Below, piece after piece: positions 61,218-64,000 of a stretch of 64,000 nucleotides of DNA (the stretch's first letter is position 1; every line of letters begins with the position of its first letter). Source of the stretch: Microglena sp. YARC (lineage: Eukaryota > Chlorophyta > Chlorophyceae > Chlamydomonadales > Chlamydomonadaceae); the NCBI GenBank assembly GCA_022414725.1, contig CM039464.1, positions 49,893,781 through 49,957,780 of the forward strand, read 5' to 3'. Below the pieces are notes generated by a model that was not told where the DNA came from, did not search any database, and worked only from the letters and a program-made list of their open reading frames with translations. The position numbers and the translations under genes were made by a program.

Positions 61218-61480
61218 CCTGCAAGCATGGATGTGTGACTGTGTGACTAGTGTAGTGGAGGTCAAGAGACCAAGCCAAGCCACTGTAACGGGGTACCTAA
61301 AGCCTGAAGCATGTGATGGATGTGTGACTGTGTGACTAGTGCAGTGGAGGTCAAGAGACCAAGCCAAGCCTCTGTAACGGGGTACCTAAAGCCTGAAGCA
61401 TGTGATGGATGTGTGACTGTGTGACTAGTGCAGTGGAGGTCAGGAGACCAAGCCAAGCCACTGTAACGGGATATCTATAG
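61218..61480 (-). repeat. ~91-bp tandem array, 5'-edge copies of gene B exon 1
   Basis: Three copies (exon starts at about 61296, 61385 and 61474). Minus strand: CATGCTTCAGGCTTTAG, then GTACCCCGTTACAG.GGCTTG, GCTTGGTCTC.TGACCTCCAC, TGCACTAG, then CACACAGTCACACATCCATC. Confidence 0.93.
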
Positions 61481-61484
61481 CCAG

Positions 61485-63470
61485 CAAGCATGCATATGTG
61501 ACTGTGTAACTCTATGCGTGTGTGGCTGTATGCCAGCTTAAATGTGTGACTGTGTGACTGACTGAATGTGTGCCTGCCTGAATGGCGGCATGTGTGGGAG
61601 CCCCGTGATTGGTGAAGTGGAGGCAAGGTGTGAGTGGCTCAGTGGCTGCATGAATTTGTTCATACATGTATCTGTGGCTCCAAGTGTGGGTTGCTGCACG
61701 AAGCGTGCTTACATGAGTGGATGTGTGGGTGGCTGCATACATGACAAAGTTCAAGCATGCATGGCAGCATGTGAGATTGATTGCATGAGGTGTGTGCATG
61801 CATGAGTGCATGTGTGGGTGGCTGCATACATGACAAAATACATGCATGGAGGGCAACATGAGAGGTTGGTTGCACGAGGCGTGTGCATGTGTGGGTGCAT
61901 GTGTGGGTGGCTGCATGCATCAGACAATACATACATGAAAGGAACTATGTGAGGTTTGTTGCATAAGGCGTGTGCATGCACATGTGCATGTGTGGGTGGC
62001 TGCATGCATGGGACAATGCATAAATGAAAGGCACCATGTGAGGTTGATCGCATGAGGCGTGTGCATGCATGAGTGTATGTGTGGGTGGCTGCATGCATCA
62101 GACAATACATGCATGCAGGGCAGCATATGAGATTGTTTGCATGAAGCGTGTGCATGTGTGGGTGGCTGCATGCATCAGACAATCCATGCATGAAGCGCAC
62201 CATATGAGGTTGGTTGCATGAGGCGTGTGCATGCATGAGTGCATGTGTGGGTGGCTGCAAGTATGAGAAAATAAATGGATGAAGGGCAGCATATGAGATT
62301 GATTGCATGAGGCGTGTGCATGCATGTGTGGGTGGCTGCATGCATGAGAAAATATATGGATGAAGGGCACCATGTGAGGTTGGTTGCATGAGAGTATGTG
62401 TGGGTGGCTGCATGCATCAGACAATACATGCATGCAGGACAGCATGCGAGATTGGTTGCATGAGTGTATGTGTGGGTGGTTGCATGCATCAGACGAAACA
62501 TGCATGAAGGGCACCATGTGAGGTTGGCTGCATGAGGCGTGTGCATGCATGAGTGCATGTCTGGGTGGCTGCAAGTATGAGAAAATAAATGCATGAAGGG
62601 CAGCATGTGAGATTGATTGCATGAGGCGTGTGCATGCATGTGTGGGTGGCTGCATGCATGAGACAATATATGGATGAAGGGCACCATGTGAGGTTGGTTG
62701 CAAGAGAGTGTGTGTGGGTGGCTGCATGCATCAGACAATACATGCATGAAGGGCACCATGTGATGTTGGTTGTATGAGTGTATGTGCGGGTGGCTGCATG
62801 CATCAGACGAAACATGCATGAAGGGCAGCATGTGAGGTTGGCTGCATGAGGCGTGTGCATGCATGAGTGCATATCTGGGTGGCTGCAAGTATGAGAAAAT
62901 AAATGCATGAAGGGCAGCATGTGAGATTGATTGCATGAGGCGTGTGCATGCATGTGTGGGTAGCTGGATGCATGAGAAAATACATGCATGAAGGGCAGCA
63001 TGTGAGGTTGGTTGCATGAGGCGTGTGCACGTGTAGGTGACTGCATGCATGACATAATGCATACATGAAGGGCACCATGTGATGTTGATTGCATGAGTGT
63101 ATGTGTGGGTGGCTGCAAGTATGAGAAAATACATGCATGAAGGGCAGCATGTGAGGTTGATTGCATGAGGTGTGCTTGCGTGAGTGCATGTGTGATTGCC
63201 TGTACACATGAGACAATACATGCATGCATGAGTGCATGCGTGGGTGGTTGTACGAGGCGTGCATGCGTGACTGCAGGAGTGGGTGGCTGAGTGCATGGGT
63301 ATGTACATGCGTTCGGGGCAGCATGTGCGAGCGAATGCATGAGGCATGCGTGCGTGAGTGAATGTGTGGATGGCTAAATGCACAAGTACATACATGCATA
63401 CATGGCTCTATTTGTGCGTGGCTGCATGAGGTTCGCAAACGTTAGTGAAGGTGTGTGTGGCGGCATGCAT
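61485..63470 (-). repeat. ~80-bp minisatellite upstream of gene B
   Basis: About 22 units built on GTGTGGGTGGCTGCATGCAT, GAGACAATACATGCATGAAG, GGCAGCATGTGAGGTTGATT, GCATGAGGCGTGTGCATG. On the minus strand each unit contains an acceptor-like CATACTTGCAG or CATGCATGCAG before CCACCCACAC. No exon recognised. Confidence 0.9.
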
Positions 63471-64000
63471 GAGAACAGACACTGATGCATGGTAGCATGC
63501 GTGGGTGGCTGTGCCCATTAGATGATACATGCACACGTGACTGCATGGCGGATGTATGAGTAATCACACAATCAAGAGTTTTTTCAATTTTGAAAGAAAT
63601 TTCACCCCAGGAAGTGGATCTCCCGACACAAACCAGCGACACCTAGGATTTAGTTTGAATGGCGTTGCCACTCCTATAAAAGAGTAGGCGCACGTAGAGT
63701 TGGCGTTTATGTGTGTGTGTTTTGTTCAGGCGTTGTGTGAGTCAGTTTGTATGTATGCAGTGGTTGTGTGTATGTTTGTGTGTACGTGGTGTTGTTGGTT
63801 GCATTTTGTTTTTTGTTCTTGTTGTGGTGGTGGTGGATGGATTGGACATATGCCCCAGAACCCCATTACACCCTAATATATTGGGTTTGAGGAGGGTTGA
63901 CTTGGTGGGAAGCAGATAACTCTTGAAAACTGCAAGGAAATTGAGAAAGGGACAAAAGCAGAGAACCCATGATAGGAGCATCCGCGATTACACCCTAATC
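63471..64000. other. Unassigned right end
   Basis: Shares CGACACC.AGGATT.AGTTTG, AATGGC.T.GCCACTCCTA with 56.9 kb (63627-63690), then TG-rich sequence. AATTACACCCTAAT-like phrases occur near 63868 and 63990. No gene recognised. Confidence 0.4.

Overview
This is eukaryotic nuclear DNA, most likely from a green alga. Coding exons have GT..AG introns, plant-type telomere-like CCCTAAA tracts occur, the LINE is Dualen/RandI-like, and one gene looks like the fringe/DUF604 glycosyltransferases that are numerous in volvocine algae. The species cannot be fixed from sequence alone. There is no bacterial gene organisation, no CRISPR array and no virus. A run of exactly 1000 N (35595-36594) marks a scaffold gap.

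Left part (1-10.8 kb): a fragmented gene on the + strand (gene A), with six exons recognised and intron phases that fit at every junction. It encodes a GT31/fringe-type glycosyltransferase. Middle (12.5-34.8 kb): nested transposable elements on the minus strand. A small reading frame is split by a 229-bp-LTR Gag-protease element (12785-25056). That element is split by a full-length Ty1/copia element with 324-bp LTRs (13922-21304), whose polymerase is in turn split by a truncated LINE. To the right lies a degraded LINE with both an AP-type and a restriction-like endonuclease (26.2-34.7 kb). From 35.0 to 42.0 kb there is a 33-bp minisatellite. From 42 to 49.7 kb there are further TE remnants: a second LINE family, a Harbinger-like MITE with TAA target duplications, and a second Gag-protease LTR element. 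Right part (51.6-61.2 kb): a second intron-rich gene on the minus strand (gene B), a DMT-superfamily transporter of the triose-phosphate/nucleotide-sugar type, with five exons recognised.

The most striking result links genes A and B. Most of the tandem arrays inside their introns are copies of exon edges. One class repeats a splice acceptor plus the first bases of the following exon; the other repeats the last bases of the preceding exon plus its donor. For several exons both edges are amplified, one array on each side. This suggests introns growing by repeated tandem duplication across splice junctions, leaving each intron full of decoy splice sites. Exons were therefore found by reading the arrays as degenerate copies of the exon they abut.

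A tRNA-derived SINE (at 10.2 and 51.4 kb) shares its 3' end with the dual-endonuclease LINE, a SINE/LINE pair. One copy lies 12 bp after the stop codon of gene B, with a 10-bp target duplication.
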